NCBI RefSeq assembly: GCF_009765445.1
Contig: NZ_WHOY01000031.1
Coordinates: forward strand, 2,439,561 to 2,503,560
Length of the DNA stretch: 64,000 nucleotides
Origin: Pantoea sp. BAV 3049
Lineage (GTDB): Bacteria; Pseudomonadota; Gammaproteobacteria; Enterobacterales; Enterobacteriaceae
Direction: 5' to 3'
The position numbers and the translations under genes are program-made. Shown here in pieces: positions 17,728 through 26,649 of this stretch. The notes beneath the pieces are model-generated. The model saw only the letters and a program-made list of their open reading frames with translations. It was not told the origin of the DNA and made no database searches. Within the stretch, counting starts at the first letter, position 1, and the number at the start of each line of letters is the position of its first letter.

Positions 17728-19038
17728 ATGCACTCACAGGAATTTACCGCCAGCACGGCGGTCACCCATACCGCTTCACGCGGTGAAATGCGCAAAATCG
17801 TTACCGCCAGCGTGATGGGCACCATCATTGAATATTATGACTTCACGCTCTACACCACTGCTACAGCGCTGGTGTTTAACAAAATCTTCTTCCCTGACGA
17901 GTCCCCGCTGGTGGGATCGCTGGCCGCGTTTGCTACTTATTTTGTCGGTTACTGCGCACGTCCGCTTGGCGGCGTGCTGTTCGGCCATTTTGGCGATCGC
18001 ATTGGTCGCAAGTTCGCGCTGATGATGACGCTAATCATTATGGGATTGGGCACTTTCCTGATTGGCCTGATCCCGCCTTACGCGCAGATTGGCGTCTGGG
18101 CACCCGTTTCGCTGGTGGTGCTGCGCTGCCTGCAGGGTATTGGCATCGGCGGTGAATATGGTGGCGGGATGACCATGGTAGTGGAGCACGCGCCACCGGA
18201 ACGGCGAGGCTTCTACAGTTCGCTGGTACACATCGGTGTTCCGGCAGGATTTCTGCTACCGATCATATTTATCACGCTGCTGAATATGTCACTTGATGAA
18301 GCCGATTTCCTCAGCTGGGGCTGGCGCGTGCCGTTCCTGCTCAGCGTGGTGCTGTTAGGCATCGGAATGTTTATTCGCAGCCAGATCGAGGAAACTCCGG
18401 CCTTCAGGCGAATGAAGCGCGAAGGCAGACAGGCTAAAGTGCCGGTGCTGGAGGCGCTGCGTCACCACACACATGACGTCCTGTTTGGTATCGGTGCGAA
18501 GATTGCCGAAAGCGGACTGTTCAATATTTACGCGGTATTTGCCATCAGCTACTGCGTGAATGTGCTGGGGATGAAAAGTCAGATCATCCTGTACGGTATT
18601 CTGCTGGCCTGTCTGCTGGAGTGCTTCACTTTGCCGCTGTTTGGCCGCATGGCGGACCGTTTCGGTAAAAAACGTGTCTATGTCGGCGGCATGATCGCCC
18701 AGGCGCTGCTTGCCTGGCCATTTATGCTGATGCTGGCGAGTGGGCAGCTACCACTGATTTATCTGGCTATCGCGCTGGGCCTGGCTATCGGGCATGGCAG
18801 CACCTTTGGTGCACAGGGCGCGTTTTTCTCCTCACTGTTTCCGGCGCGCGTGCGCTACAGCGGCTTATCGCTGGTGCAGCAGATTGGTCCGATTCTCGGT
18901 GGTGGGTTATCGCCGATGATTGCGACCGCACTGCTGGTGAGCGGTAAAGGCTATGGTTGGGTGACGGGCTACATGATATTTATGGCGCTGTTCTCGGCGC
19001 TGAGCGCCTGGCGATTGCGCGATGCGAGAATGGAATAG
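17728..19038 (+). CDS. MFS transporter, metabolite:H+ symporter (MHS/ShiA-ProP) family
   Basis: 436 residues with 12 predicted membrane segments. The MHS signatures are present: TIIEYYDFTLYTTATALVFN at the N-terminus, RPLGGVLFGHFGDRIGRK (loop 2-3), and LQGIGIGGEYGGG. MHS carriers move small carboxylates such as shikimate, citrate, 2-oxoglutarate or dicarboxylates with H+. GGGAG precedes the ATG. It is the last gene of the DapA-like/ACS-carrier group. Two unrelated MFS carriers in one locus suggest two related substrates or an uptake/efflux pair. Confidence 0.83.
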   Translation: MHSQEFTASTAVTHTASRGEMRKIVTASVMGTIIEYYDFTLYTTATALVFNKIFFPDESPLVGSLAAFATYFVGYCARPLGGVLFGHFGDRIGRKFALMMTLIIMGLGTFLIGLIPPYAQIGVWAPVSLVVLRCLQGIGIGGEYGGGMTMVVEHAPPERRGFYSSLVHIGVPAGFLLPIIFITLLNMSLDEADFLSWGWRVPFLLSVVLLGIGMFIRSQIEETPAFRRMKREGRQAKVPVLEALRHHTHDVLFGIGAKIAESGLFNIYAVFAISYCVNVLGMKSQIILYGILLACLLECFTLPLFGRMADRFGKKRVYVGGMIAQALLAWPFMLMLASGQLPLIYLAIALGLAIGHGSTFGAQGAFFSSLFPARVRYSGLSLVQQIGPILGGGLSPMIATALLVSGKGYGWVTGYMIFMALFSALSAWRLRDARME

Positions 19039-19233
19039 CGTCGCGCGGGAATGTCCTTAAGCCCGCCTTGCCAGCGCGGGATTTATCTAACCTGCCGACG
19101 CGCACAAAGTTCGCACAGCCAGCACCCATACCGTGCACTGTGCGGCAGCATCACTTTTCTTTTCTAACCGCTGAAGGAAGTCAGGACAGAAAAAATTATT
19201 CAAATCAGTTGGATAATAAGAAATTTTTCGTCC

Positions 19234-19260
19234 GCATACTTTTGGTATGCCATTTGTATG
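19234..19260. promoter_or_regulatory. Operator A: GCATAC-N5-GTATGC with an extra half-site
   Basis: Perfect inverted repeat GCATAC TTTTG GTATGC (19234-19250) followed by CATTTGTATG. The 27-nt segment closely matches 29218-29244 in the pxpA/pxpB control region, and its reverse strand matches 27351-27367. It lies 47 nt before the aminotransferase start and probably binds the FadR-type GntR regulator encoded at 22627-23286. Confidence 0.65.
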
Positions 19261-19306
19261 TTGTCAGGATTCCCGTCATTTTCTCACAGCAGGTTAAGGA
19301 ATCCGC

Positions 19307-20524
19307 ATGACGTCTCAGGCATCAGCACTAAAGCTCTCATCACGAATGCAGCAGGTCAGCACCTCAATGACCGTGGCCATTGCACAACGCGCCAGGGTCT
19401 TGCAGCAACAGGGCAGAAAGATCATCAATATGGCTTCGGGCGAGCTGGATTTTGACACGCCTGCCGCCATCTGTGCCGGCGCCGTGGAGGCTATCCATGC
19501 AGGCGCAACACGCTATACTAACGTGGCTGGTCTGCCCGCGCTGAAAGAGGCCGTCTGCCGCAAGCTGCTGACCGATAACAAACTGACTTATCAACCCGGT
19601 GAAGTGATCGTCGGCACCGGAGCCAAGCAGCTTATTTTCAATGCCTTTCTGGCAACGATCGATCCCGGCGATGAGGTGCTGATCCCGGCACCATACTGGG
19701 TTTCCTATCCGGATATGGTGAAAATTGCCGGGGGCACGCCGGTGATCGTTCCCGCGACGAGTAATACAGATTTTAAACTCACCGCAGAGAGCCTGAAACA
19801 GCACATTAACGGGAATACGCGCTGGCTGATCCTTAACTCGCCGGGCAATCCTTCCGGCGCGGTGTACAGCAGGGAAGAGTATCAGGCACTCGCGAAGGCG
19901 TTGCAGCAATGGCCGCAGGTGCTGATCCTGTCCGATGAAATCTATGAGTACCTCTGCTGGGACCGGGAATTTATCTCTTTCGCTGAGGCCGTGCCTGAGC
20001 TGTTTGCGCGCACGCTGACGCTGAATGGTGTCTCCAAAAGCTATGCCATGACCGGCTGGCGCATTGGCTATGCCGCAGGGCCGCAAAGCCTGATTGATGC
20101 GATGACCACGCTGCAGGGACAGAGCACCTCCAATCCCAGTTCCGTCAGCCAGATGGCGGCGCTGACCGCACTGAACGGCGATCGCGATTTTCTGCCGCAG
20201 TGGTGCGAGATTTTGCGTCACCGCCGCGAGGGTGCGGTGGCACGACTGCAGCGTTCTTCCTGTCTGCATATTGCAGCGCCTGCCGGGGCTTTCTATCTGT
20301 TTGTCGACTGCCAGAAAGCCTTAAACCGTGCGACTGCTGACGGCCAGCAGTTACAAAGCGATTTACAGCTCGCAAGCTACCTGCTGGAGCATGCTGGCGT
20401 TGCCACCGTTCCCGGCAGCGCGTTTGGCCTGCCGGGCCATTTGCGGCTGACCTTCAGCCTGGCGGATCAGGACGTTTTCACCGCCTGCGAAAACATTGTT
20501 TCTGTGCTGGAGACGCTGCAATGA
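19307..20524 (+). CDS. PLP-dependent class I/II aminotransferase
   Basis: 405 residues, fold type I. K244 in LNGVSKSYAMTGWRIGY binds PLP; N178 (LNSPGNPSG), D210 and R253 line the cofactor. It is closest in pattern to AspC/Ia-type aspartate or aromatic aminotransferases. AAGGAA precedes the ATG, and its TGA overlaps the ATG of the carbamoylase gene, so the two are translationally coupled. An operator shared with the pxp and DUF1989 operons places it in that regulon. It probably deaminates the amino acid released by the downstream hydrolase (inference); substrate unknown. Confidence 0.85.
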   Translation: MTSQASALKLSSRMQQVSTSMTVAIAQRARVLQQQGRKIINMASGELDFDTPAAICAGAVEAIHAGATRYTNVAGLPALKEAVCRKLLTDNKLTYQPGEVIVGTGAKQLIFNAFLATIDPGDEVLIPAPYWVSYPDMVKIAGGTPVIVPATSNTDFKLTAESLKQHINGNTRWLILNSPGNPSGAVYSREEYQALAKALQQWPQVLILSDEIYEYLCWDREFISFAEAVPELFARTLTLNGVSKSYAMTGWRIGYAAGPQSLIDAMTTLQGQSTSNPSSVSQMAALTALNGDRDFLPQWCEILRHRREGAVARLQRSSCLHIAAPAGAFYLFVDCQKALNRATADGQQLQSDLQLASYLLEHAGVATVPGSAFGLPGHLRLTFSLADQDVFTACENIVSVLETLQ

Positions 20525-21804
20525 ATACGCCTTCAGGCTGTCCTGAACCTGATTATGCCCTGTGTGAGCAGATGCTGACCGTCTTAAAAGAGCACAGCTT
20601 TGATGGCACCGGTATCACCCGTGACTCTTACGGCGCCGGGGAGCAGAAAGCTCATCAGCTGGTGGAGGAACTGGCGCTGAAGCTCGGGCTGGGAATCAAA
20701 AAAGATGCTGCGCTGAATATGTTCATGATTCTGCCGGGGAAAGATCGCCAGCAGAAACCGCTGATGATTGGTTCGCATCTCGACTCGGTGCCAAACGGCG
20801 GTAACTTCGACGGAGCTATCGGCGTGCTGGCCGGGTTGTCGATTGTCTCCGGCTGGCGGGCCGCCAACCTGCAGCCGCCGGTTGATATTATCGTGCTCGC
20901 CATCCGTGCGGAAGAGAGTGCCTGGTTCCCGGTCTCTTACGTCGGCAGCAAGGCGGCTCTGGGGCTACTGACGGAAAACGATCTTCATGCCAGGAGACGC
21001 GATACCGGCCTGACCCTGGCGGAACATATCAGCCAGTGCGGGGGCGATCCGGGAAGCGTGGCGCAGCAGCAGGCGCTTTACCGTCCTGAAAATATCCGGG
21101 CCTTTTTTGAAATTCATATTGAACAGGGGCCGCAGCTGGAAGAGCAGGAGATCGCCGTCGGGATTGTCAGCGGCATCTGTGGCAGCCTGCGTTACCGTTT
21201 TGCCAAAACACGCGGCAGCTATGCACATTCGGGTGCCACGCCACGTTTGTGGCGGCAGGATGCAGTGGTGGCAACGGCCACGCTGATCGCGCTGCTACAG
21301 CGTAAATGGCAGCAGCTGGAGCGTCAGGGGCACCGGCTGACCTTCACCTGTGGCCGCTTCTTTACCGATGCCGTCGCTGCGGATATGAGCAAAGTCAGCG
21401 GAGAGGTGGACTTCTGCCTGGATTTTCGTTCCGAAAGCCGCGAAAGCCTGCTTGAGATGGATCGCTGTCTGGCGGAGTGCATTGTCAGGCTGGAAAAACG
21501 CTATGGCGTGACCATCACGCCAGGTGAACAGAGCAGCAGCAGTGCCGCCGGGATGGACGCCGGGTTGAAGGCTGAGTTGCAGCTGGCCGCAGAAACCTTA
21601 GCAATTCCGGTACTCGCGATGCCCAGCGGCGCGGGGCATGACAGCGCGATGTTTGCTGCCAGCGGGGTGCCGGCTGCCATGCTGTTTGTGCGGAATCAGA
21701 ACGGCAGCCACAATCCCCATGAGGCGATGGAGCTGCCCGATCTGGCAAAATCCGTGCAGTTACTGAACCTTGCGGTGTGGAACGTGCTGACTAAAACGAA
21801 CTGA
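20521..21804 (+). CDS. M20-family amidase: N-carbamoyl-amino-acid / allantoate hydrolase
   Basis: A 427-residue Zn-dependent hydantoinase/carbamoylase-family amidohydrolase. Metal-site motifs are GSHLDSVPNGGNFDG, RAEESAWFPVSYVGSKA and EIHIEQGPQLEE; SGAGHDSAMFA and NQNGSHNPHEAME close the active site. The family removes a carbamoyl or ureido group from N-carbamoyl amino acids, ureidoglycine, ureidopropionate or allantoate. Its overlap with the aminotransferase gene suggests a sequential pathway. Its last codons form one copy of a 20-bp direct repeat. Confidence 0.86.
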   Translation: MNTPSGCPEPDYALCEQMLTVLKEHSFDGTGITRDSYGAGEQKAHQLVEELALKLGLGIKKDAALNMFMILPGKDRQQKPLMIGSHLDSVPNGGNFDGAIGVLAGLSIVSGWRAANLQPPVDIIVLAIRAEESAWFPVSYVGSKAALGLLTENDLHARRRDTGLTLAEHISQCGGDPGSVAQQQALYRPENIRAFFEIHIEQGPQLEEQEIAVGIVSGICGSLRYRFAKTRGSYAHSGATPRLWRQDAVVATATLIALLQRKWQQLERQGHRLTFTCGRFFTDAVAADMSKVSGEVDFCLDFRSESRESLLEMDRCLAECIVRLEKRYGVTITPGEQSSSSAAGMDAGLKAELQLAAETLAIPVLAMPSGAGHDSAMFAASGVPAAMLFVRNQNGSHNPHEAMELPDLAKSVQLLNLAVWNVLTKTN

Positions 21805-21811
21805 AGCGTTT
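21792..21811. repeat. 20-bp direct repeat, copy 1
   Basis: TAAAACGAACTGAAGCGTTT spans the last codons and stop of the carbamoylase gene. It is identical to 22628-22647, and flanking bases differ immediately outside. The two copies bracket the SIS-domain gene. Confidence 0.9.
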
Positions 21812-21855
21812 TTCTGAAGCACACTTATGGCCGAGGGGCAGTTGCTTCAGCCAGC

Positions 21856-21887
21856 ATGCAGAGCGCTTACGGAGTAGCGCTCTGCAT
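21856..21887. terminator. Bidirectional hairpin terminator
   Basis: Perfect 12-bp stem ATGCAGAGCGCT / AGCGCTCTGCAT with an 8-nt loop, then TGTTATTC. It sits between the carbamoylase and SIS genes, which converge. Confidence 0.8.
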
Positions 21888-21889
21888 TG

Positions 21890-22450
21890 TTATTCAAAAT
21901 CAGCATGGCGTGTAAACATGTTTTCGCTGGTTTCCCCCAACTGTGCCATCAGCTCAAGCACTATCGCATCATAAGTGATAAAGCAGAGCTGCTCGAAGGC
22001 TGACCCCATTGGCTGAGAGAACTGACCCTGGTTGTGGTTGTTTTCCGTTTTTACCGTACCCGGCAAAACGAGCACGCTTTTGGCCAGTTTGCCAATCGTG
22101 GACTCTTTTTTCAGGGTGATCAGTGCCACGTCGACCCCACTTTCCACTGCTTTTTGTGCCAGACTTTTCAGGCTGGAGGTTTCGCCACTGCCGGAACCGA
22201 TAATTAACAAATCTCCCGGTCTGCTATGGGGGGACGAAATTTCCCCCACCACGCTGACGGAGAATCCCAGATGCAATAAACGGTTAGCAAAAGCGCGGAT
22301 GGCAATACCGCTGCGTCCGGCACCCTGCAGAAAGATTCGCTGCGCATTACGTATCTGCGCGATCAACTCCTGCGCCTGAGCATTATCGATCTGCAGCGCG
22401 TTTTTCTCTAATTCCCTGATAATGCTTATCGTATTTTCCTGAACGCCCAT
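21890..22450 (-). CDS. SIS-domain sugar isomerase, 6-phospho-3-hexuloisomerase-like
   Basis: 186 residues, a single SIS domain typical of HxlB: IFLQGAGRSGIAIRAFANRL, GDLLIIGSGSGETSSL and the C-terminal helix GSAFEQLCFITYDAIVLELM. HxlB interconverts 3-hexulose-6-phosphate and fructose-6-phosphate in formaldehyde fixation, but no hxlA partner is present, so another phosphosugar may be used. AGAGGA precedes the ATG. The gene with its terminator lies exactly between two copies of a 20-bp direct repeat, so it looks like a later insertion into the GntR regulon locus. Confidence 0.8.
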   Translation of the reverse strand: MGVQENTISIIRELEKNALQIDNAQAQELIAQIRNAQRIFLQGAGRSGIAIRAFANRLLHLGFSVSVVGEISSPHSRPGDLLIIGSGSGETSSLKSLAQKAVESGVDVALITLKKESTIGKLAKSVLVLPGTVKTENNHNQGQFSQPMGSAFEQLCFITYDAIVLELMAQLGETSENMFTRHADFE

Positions 22451-22626
22451 TTTTATTCCTCTGAGAACTGCACAACATCAGCAGCGTAAACCGATACCCC
22501 GGCCCATTTTCTCAAAAGAGTGCACTTTTATCGGCTCATTTGATATGAACGCTGGCGTACTCTCTTCAGGATGTGTGATGTTAAACACGCATGTAGCGAC
22601 TGACTTTACCTTGTGGCACGGGACGG

Positions 22627-23286
22627 TTAAAACGAACTGAAGCGTTTGATGATGCTCTCGCGCACATTATCAATATGCACAACCAGCAGACGCTGAGCTT
22701 CTGCTGGCTGGTTTTCCCGCAGAGCGGCAATGATCGCAAGATGCTCGTTATGGCCGATGACAAAGCGTTCCGGCACCTGGCGTGAATTAAACATGCGGGT
22801 TTTCAGCCGCAAAGCCTGAATATACTCTTTTAACAGCTGGTTACCGCTGTAGTGAGCGATAGCATCGTGCAGGCGGGCATCGACCGCCCAGTCCTCATTG
22901 GGGTCCGGGATCTCATGAGCCAGCAGGGCGTTAATCTCTGCTTCAATCTCATCCAGCATTGCGGCTGGCACCCGTCCGGCAGCCAGCCTGGCGGCTTCGC
23001 CTTCAAGCGTGCGCCGGATGTGCAGCGTCTCGACCAGCTCCTGAATGGAGAACTCTTTCACCACCGGGGTTCTGCCACCATTGCGGACAATAAAACCTTC
23101 GTTTTCCAGCCGGGTCAGCGCATTGCGAACCGGAGTGCGCGAAATATCCAGCAGTTCGGCCAGTTTGCGTTCCTGTAACACCGAGTTGATGGGCAATTCC
23201 CGATTAATAATCATCTGCAGGATAGTGTCATACGCTTTCCGGCTTAAATTACGATCGTTTTCATCAGAGCTGTATTTATCGTTCAT
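22627..23286 (-). CDS. GntR-family regulator, FadR subfamily
   Basis: 219 residues from ATG 23286 (AGAGGA before it). An N-terminal winged helix (QERKLAELLDISRTPVRNAL, then TRLENEGFIVRNGGRTPVVK) and an all-helical FCD domain with the metal-ligand pattern D...H (DARLHDAIAHYSGN), H (GHNEHLAII) and H (VVHIDNV). FCD regulators usually respond to carboxylate metabolites. It lies downstream of the ABC/ureohydrolase operon. Repeated GCATAC-N5-GTATGC operators before three transcription units nearby make it the likely regulon repressor (inference). Its final codons form copy 2 of the 20-bp repeat. Confidence 0.88.
   Translation of the reverse strand: MNDKYSSDENDRNLSRKAYDTILQMIINRELPINSVLQERKLAELLDISRTPVRNALTRLENEGFIVRNGGRTPVVKEFSIQELVETLHIRRTLEGEAARLAAGRVPAAMLDEIEAEINALLAHEIPDPNEDWAVDARLHDAIAHYSGNQLLKEYIQALRLKTRMFNSRQVPERFVIGHNEHLAIIAALRENQPAEAQRLLVVHIDNVRESIIKRFSSF
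22628..22647. repeat. 20-bp direct repeat, copy 2
   Basis: Identical to 21792-21811 and in the same orientation. On the minus strand this copy encodes the last residues (KRFSSF, then stop) of the GntR regulator. Both copies therefore provide a gene end. Confidence 0.9.
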
Positions 23287-23314
23287 ATCATCCTCTGCGC
23301 CCACAAATTAGTGA

Positions 23315-23345
23315 CAGACAGCGGGAGTGTGCTCCCCGCTGTCTG
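23315..23345 (-). terminator. Hairpin between solute-binding protein and GntR genes
   Basis: CAGACAGCGGG / CCCGCTGTCTG, a perfect 11-bp stem with a 9-nt loop, 50 nt after the binding-protein stop. The following bases on the minus strand are only moderately T-rich, so it may be a partial terminator or an mRNA-stabilising hairpin. Confidence 0.55.
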
Positions 23346-23394
23346 CAAGTTTCGATCGATTAGCTAACCGCGCGGTCGCGCTGCGCAGGCTGCT

Positions 23395-24192
23395 TTATTG
23401 CGGCAAAGTCCGTACCGGATCTTTAGGTGCCGGGTTGAAGCCAACGATTGGCGTCACCAGTTTGGCGTAAGTACCGTCCGCTTTCATGTCGGCCAGCGCC
23501 TTATTGATCGCCGCGACCAGGTGTGGCTTGCCTTTTTTGAAGGCAAATCCTTTCTGGATCTGGCTGACATAATCTGGCGTCTGGGTAAACGGCAGGTGCA
23601 TATCCTTAATCAGATAGGCATTGCCGATAGAGTCATTGATTACGCCATCAATATTGCCGTTCACCATATCCTGCACAGCGGCAGTGACATCAACATAGTT
23701 TTTTAAGGTCGCGCCATGGTCAACGGCCAGTTTGGCATAGGTGGATGACACCTGAGCACCAATACGTTTACCTTTTAAATCCTGCGCGGATTTGATCGCC
23801 GAATCTTTTGGAATAATGATGCGGCCGCCTGACTCAATCCAGCCGTCAGAAAACACAATTGCCTTCTGGCGCTCCGGGGTAATATCCATTGCCGCGCTGC
23901 TCATGTCGAACTGGTTTGCCTGCACGCCAATCAGGATGGAGTCCCATTTGGTGATCACCGGCTGATACTGCAAGTGCAGACGGCTCGCCACTTCTTTCAT
24001 CACGCGGATCTCCAGCCCGTCCAGTTTCCCGTCCGGCATGCGCATGCTGTAAGGCGGATCGGTCCCTTCGGTGGCAACCTGTAAAACGCCTGGCTTGATT
24101 AATTCCAGTGAATCCTCAGCCGCACTGGCAGCCAGAGAAGGCAGGACTGAGCTGACCATGGTTGCAAAGAAAATCGCCGTCTTAAATTTCAT
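23395..24192 (-). CDS. Amino-acid-type ABC transporter substrate-binding protein (SBP family 3)
   Basis: 265 residues from ATG 24192 (AGGAG 9 nt upstream); an in-frame TTG three codons earlier is less likely. There is a Sec signal peptide (MKFKTAIFFATMVSSVLPSLAASAA) and then a family-3 binding fold (LQVATEGTDPPYSMRM, FDMSSAAMDITPERQKAIVF, GAQVSSTYAKLAVD). It is the periplasmic receptor of the importer encoded just upstream. R103-type ligand contacts suggest an alpha-amino or guanidino ligand; the sequence does not reveal which. Confidence 0.87.
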   Translation of the reverse strand: MKFKTAIFFATMVSSVLPSLAASAAEDSLELIKPGVLQVATEGTDPPYSMRMPDGKLDGLEIRVMKEVASRLHLQYQPVITKWDSILIGVQANQFDMSSAAMDITPERQKAIVFSDGWIESGGRIIIPKDSAIKSAQDLKGKRIGAQVSSTYAKLAVDHGATLKNYVDVTAAVQDMVNGNIDGVINDSIGNAYLIKDMHLPFTQTPDYVSQIQKGFAFKKGKPHLVAAINKALADMKADGTYAKLVTPIVGFNPAPKDPVRTLPQ

Positions 24193-24222
24193 AAAATGCA
24201 ACTCCTGCTAGGTAGTGTGTCG

Positions 24223-25182
24223 TTAAACCCCAGTGTTGGTGCGATAGCTGGCAAGTAAAGCCAGCAATTCGAGCATTACGGTTGCGCCAAGAAGTGACGT
24301 AATCTGTCCCGGACCGTCGTAGGCCGGGCTGATTTCTGTCACATCGCAGCCAACCAGATTGATATTTTTTAATTCACGTAATAACTGCAGTGCTTCACGG
24401 GAACTCGGGCCTCCTGCTTCCGGTGTTTCAACGGCGGGTGCAAATGCCGGATCGACAAAGTCCATATCGAAAGTAATAAAAGTCGGGCGTCCTTTGGTGT
24501 GCTCAGCAATCTGCTTCGCAACCTCACTGATGCCCTGCTGGAACAGCTCGTCGGTGGTCAGAACTTTGTATCCCAGATCGGGTGACTGAGTGATATCGGT
24601 GGTGCGGAACAGCGAACCGCGCAGGCCAATCTGAATCGAGTGGTGCGGATCGACAATATTCTCCTCCACCGCTCTGCGGAATGGCGTTCCGGCGCTGTAG
24701 CGCTGATCGGCGAAGTATTTGTCCCAGGTGTCGCTGTGCGAGTCAAACTGCACCAGCGCCAGCGGGCCGTGGATCTTTGCCAGCGCTCTTAACTCGGCTA
24801 GCGTCACGGAATGGTCACCGCCGATGGCAAAGGGCACCACACCGGCAGCGGCAATATGATGAATAGTCTCTTCAATCATCTGCAGCGATTCAATTTCATA
24901 CCCCGGAACCACCGGAGAGTCGCCGACGTCGGCAATCTTCAGCGTTTCAAACACGTTGATGTTATTGCGCGAGGGATTAATCGGCCGCAGCATTACTGAC
25001 ATTGAACGCACGGCATTCGGCGCAAAGCGGGCACCGCTGCGATAGGGCGCGCCGGAGTCCGAAGGTATGCCGACGATGGCCGCATCCAGCCCGGTTAAAT
25101 CGGTCACCAGCGGCAAGCGCATAAAGGTTGGCAGGCCGCAGAAGCGTGGGGTGACAAGTGAATCTGAAAGTGGTGAAGTCAT
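24223..25182 (-). CDS. Ureohydrolase-family enzyme (agmatinase/guanidinobutyrase-like)
   Basis: 319 residues from ATG 25182, 14 nt after the permease stop; a 14-codon longer start would overlap the permease gene. Binuclear Mn-site motifs are intact: GGDHSVTLAE, DSHSDTWDKY and TFDMDFVDPAFAPAVETPE. The family (SpeB, GbuA, PAH, arginase) removes urea from guanidino compounds. It belongs to an operon with an amino-acid-type importer and DUF1989, so a guanidino acid is the likely imported substrate (inference). The exact substrate cannot be read from sequence. Confidence 0.87.
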   Translation of the reverse strand: MTSPLSDSLVTPRFCGLPTFMRLPLVTDLTGLDAAIVGIPSDSGAPYRSGARFAPNAVRSMSVMLRPINPSRNNINVFETLKIADVGDSPVVPGYEIESLQMIEETIHHIAAAGVVPFAIGGDHSVTLAELRALAKIHGPLALVQFDSHSDTWDKYFADQRYSAGTPFRRAVEENIVDPHHSIQIGLRGSLFRTTDITQSPDLGYKVLTTDELFQQGISEVAKQIAEHTKGRPTFITFDMDFVDPAFAPAVETPEAGGPSSREALQLLRELKNINLVGCDVTEISPAYDGPGQITSLLGATVMLELLALLASYRTNTGV

Positions 25183-25195
25183 AGTGATTCCCGAA

Positions 25196-25852
25196 TTAGC
25201 TGTATTTTTGATGGCTGCGCTCAAGGCGGGCGGCCAGCTCGGTCAGAATGGTGGTCAGCAGCAAATAAATCACCGATGCCGCGATGTAAAACTCAAAGGG
25301 CCGGAAGGTGGCCGAAATAATGGTCTGCGCATACAGCGTGATATCAATCACCGTAATGGTTGACAGCAGCGAGGTATTTTTCAGCGCTGAAATCGCTTCA
25401 TTGGTCAGTGGCGGCAGAATAATCCGGAACACCTGCGGTAAAATAATGCGTCTCATCACCTCAGCACGGGACATCCCCAGCGCGGAAGCAGACTCCATCT
25501 GGCTGCGCGGGATGGCGTTTAAACCGGAACGAATGATTTCGGCCACGTAAGCGCCGCTGTTCAGTGCCAGCGCAATCACTCCGGCGAAAAACGGCGAAAA
25601 GTGGATGCCAAACTGCGGGATGCCGAAATAGACAATAAACACCTGGATCAGCGCCGGGGTACCGCGAATAAACCAGATATAGAAGCGGGAAACAGCGCGG
25701 AAAAATCTGACACTGGATTGTTTGCCCAGCGCGGCCAGCAACCCGAAAATCCAGCTCAGCACAATGGTCAATACGGTGATGCACAGCACGGTAAAGGCGG
25801 CTTCAAGAAAGCCCATGCCGTAAACCTGAATATCCTGCAAAATCTGGTTCAT
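25196..25852 (-). CDS. Amino-acid ABC transporter permease (HisMQ/GlnP family)
   Basis: 218 residues with five or six membrane segments. The EAA-loop motif SALGMSRAEVMRRIILPQVFRI contacts the ATPase. FIRGTPALIQVFIVYFG is the classic polar-amino-acid permease sequence. Only one permease gene is present, so the importer probably uses a homodimer. Its ATG overlaps the ATPase stop by 4 nt. Confidence 0.9.
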   Translation of the reverse strand: MNQILQDIQVYGMGFLEAAFTVLCITVLTIVLSWIFGLLAALGKQSSVRFFRAVSRFYIWFIRGTPALIQVFIVYFGIPQFGIHFSPFFAGVIALALNSGAYVAEIIRSGLNAIPRSQMESASALGMSRAEVMRRIILPQVFRIILPPLTNEAISALKNTSLLSTITVIDITLYAQTIISATFRPFEFYIAASVIYLLLTTILTELAARLERSHQKYS

Positions 25853-26649
25853 TGGGCACTCTCCCGGCTGGCGGTGATATCTTCATGCAGGATGCGGCGT
25901 AAAAACTGCTGCAGCCGCGGGCTTTTCGGTTTCGCCAGCACGTCCTGTGGCGGGCCATCTTCTGCAATCACGCCCTGATCGAAGAACAGCACCCGGTTGG
26001 ACACTTCACGGGCAAAGGCGATTTCATGCGTCACCAGCAGCATGGTCATGCCGTCGTTGGCGAGGGTGGCGATCAAAGACAGCACTTCACCCACCAGCTC
26101 GGGATCTAACGCGGACGTTGCCTCGTCAAACAGCATTAGTTTTGGCTTCATCGCCAGCGCCCGCGCGATGGCTACGCGCTGCTGCTGTCCACCGGAAAGC
26201 TTCGCCGGGTAGCTGTCGCGTTTAGCCAGCATGCCCACCCGCGTCAGCAGCTCGTCCGCTTCGGCAATCGCCACCTTGCGCGACATTTTTTTGACCCGCA
26301 TCGGAGCCTCTATGACGTTCTCCAGTACGGTCATGTGTGGCCACAGGTGATAGCTCTGAAACACCATGCCTATTTGCGTGCGCAGCTGTTGCAACTGTAC
26401 GGCGTCGGGTTGCGCTCTGGCACCCTCGCGAAAATCAAAGCAGAAGTCGCCAAAGTCCATAAAGCAGCTTTGCGGCATTTCCATCACGTTCAGGCAGCGT
26501 AAAAAGGTGCTTTTGCCCGATCCGCTGGCACCAATAATCGCCACCACTTCGCCAGGCATCACCTCCAGCGCGATATTTTTCAGCACGTGCAGGTCGCCGT
26601 AGCTTTTATTCAGTTCTCTGATGCTAAGCAGGGGTTTTATTTCATTCAT
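25849..26649 (-). CDS. Amino-acid ABC transporter ATP-binding protein (GlnQ/HisP family)
   Basis: 266 residues with Walker [11 protein letters not shown]-loop [14 protein letters not shown], signature LSGGQQQR, Walker [13 protein letters not shown] and H-loop LLVTHE. The insert with [10 protein letters not shown] resembles HisP/OccP-type opine or basic amino-acid importers. It overlaps DUF1989 upstream by 8 nt and the permease downstream by 4 nt, giving a tight operon. Confidence 0.92.
   Translation of the reverse strand: MNEIKPLLSIRELNKSYGDLHVLKNIALEVMPGEVVAIIGASGSGKSTFLRCLNVMEMPQSCFMDFGDFCFDFREGARAQPDAVQLQQLRTQIGMVFQSYHLWPHMTVLENVIEAPMRVKKMSRKVAIAEADELLTRVGMLAKRDSYPAKLSGGQQQRVAIARALAMKPKLMLFDEATSALDPELVGEVLSLIATLANDGMTMLLVTHEIAFAREVSNRVLFFDQGVIAEDGPPQDVLAKPKSPRLQQFLRRILHEDITASRESAQ

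Noticed and set aside
19039-19306. Terminator after the MHS transporter
   Set aside because: CCCGC/GCGGG pairings exist near 19050-19080 but the stems are short and lack a T-run.
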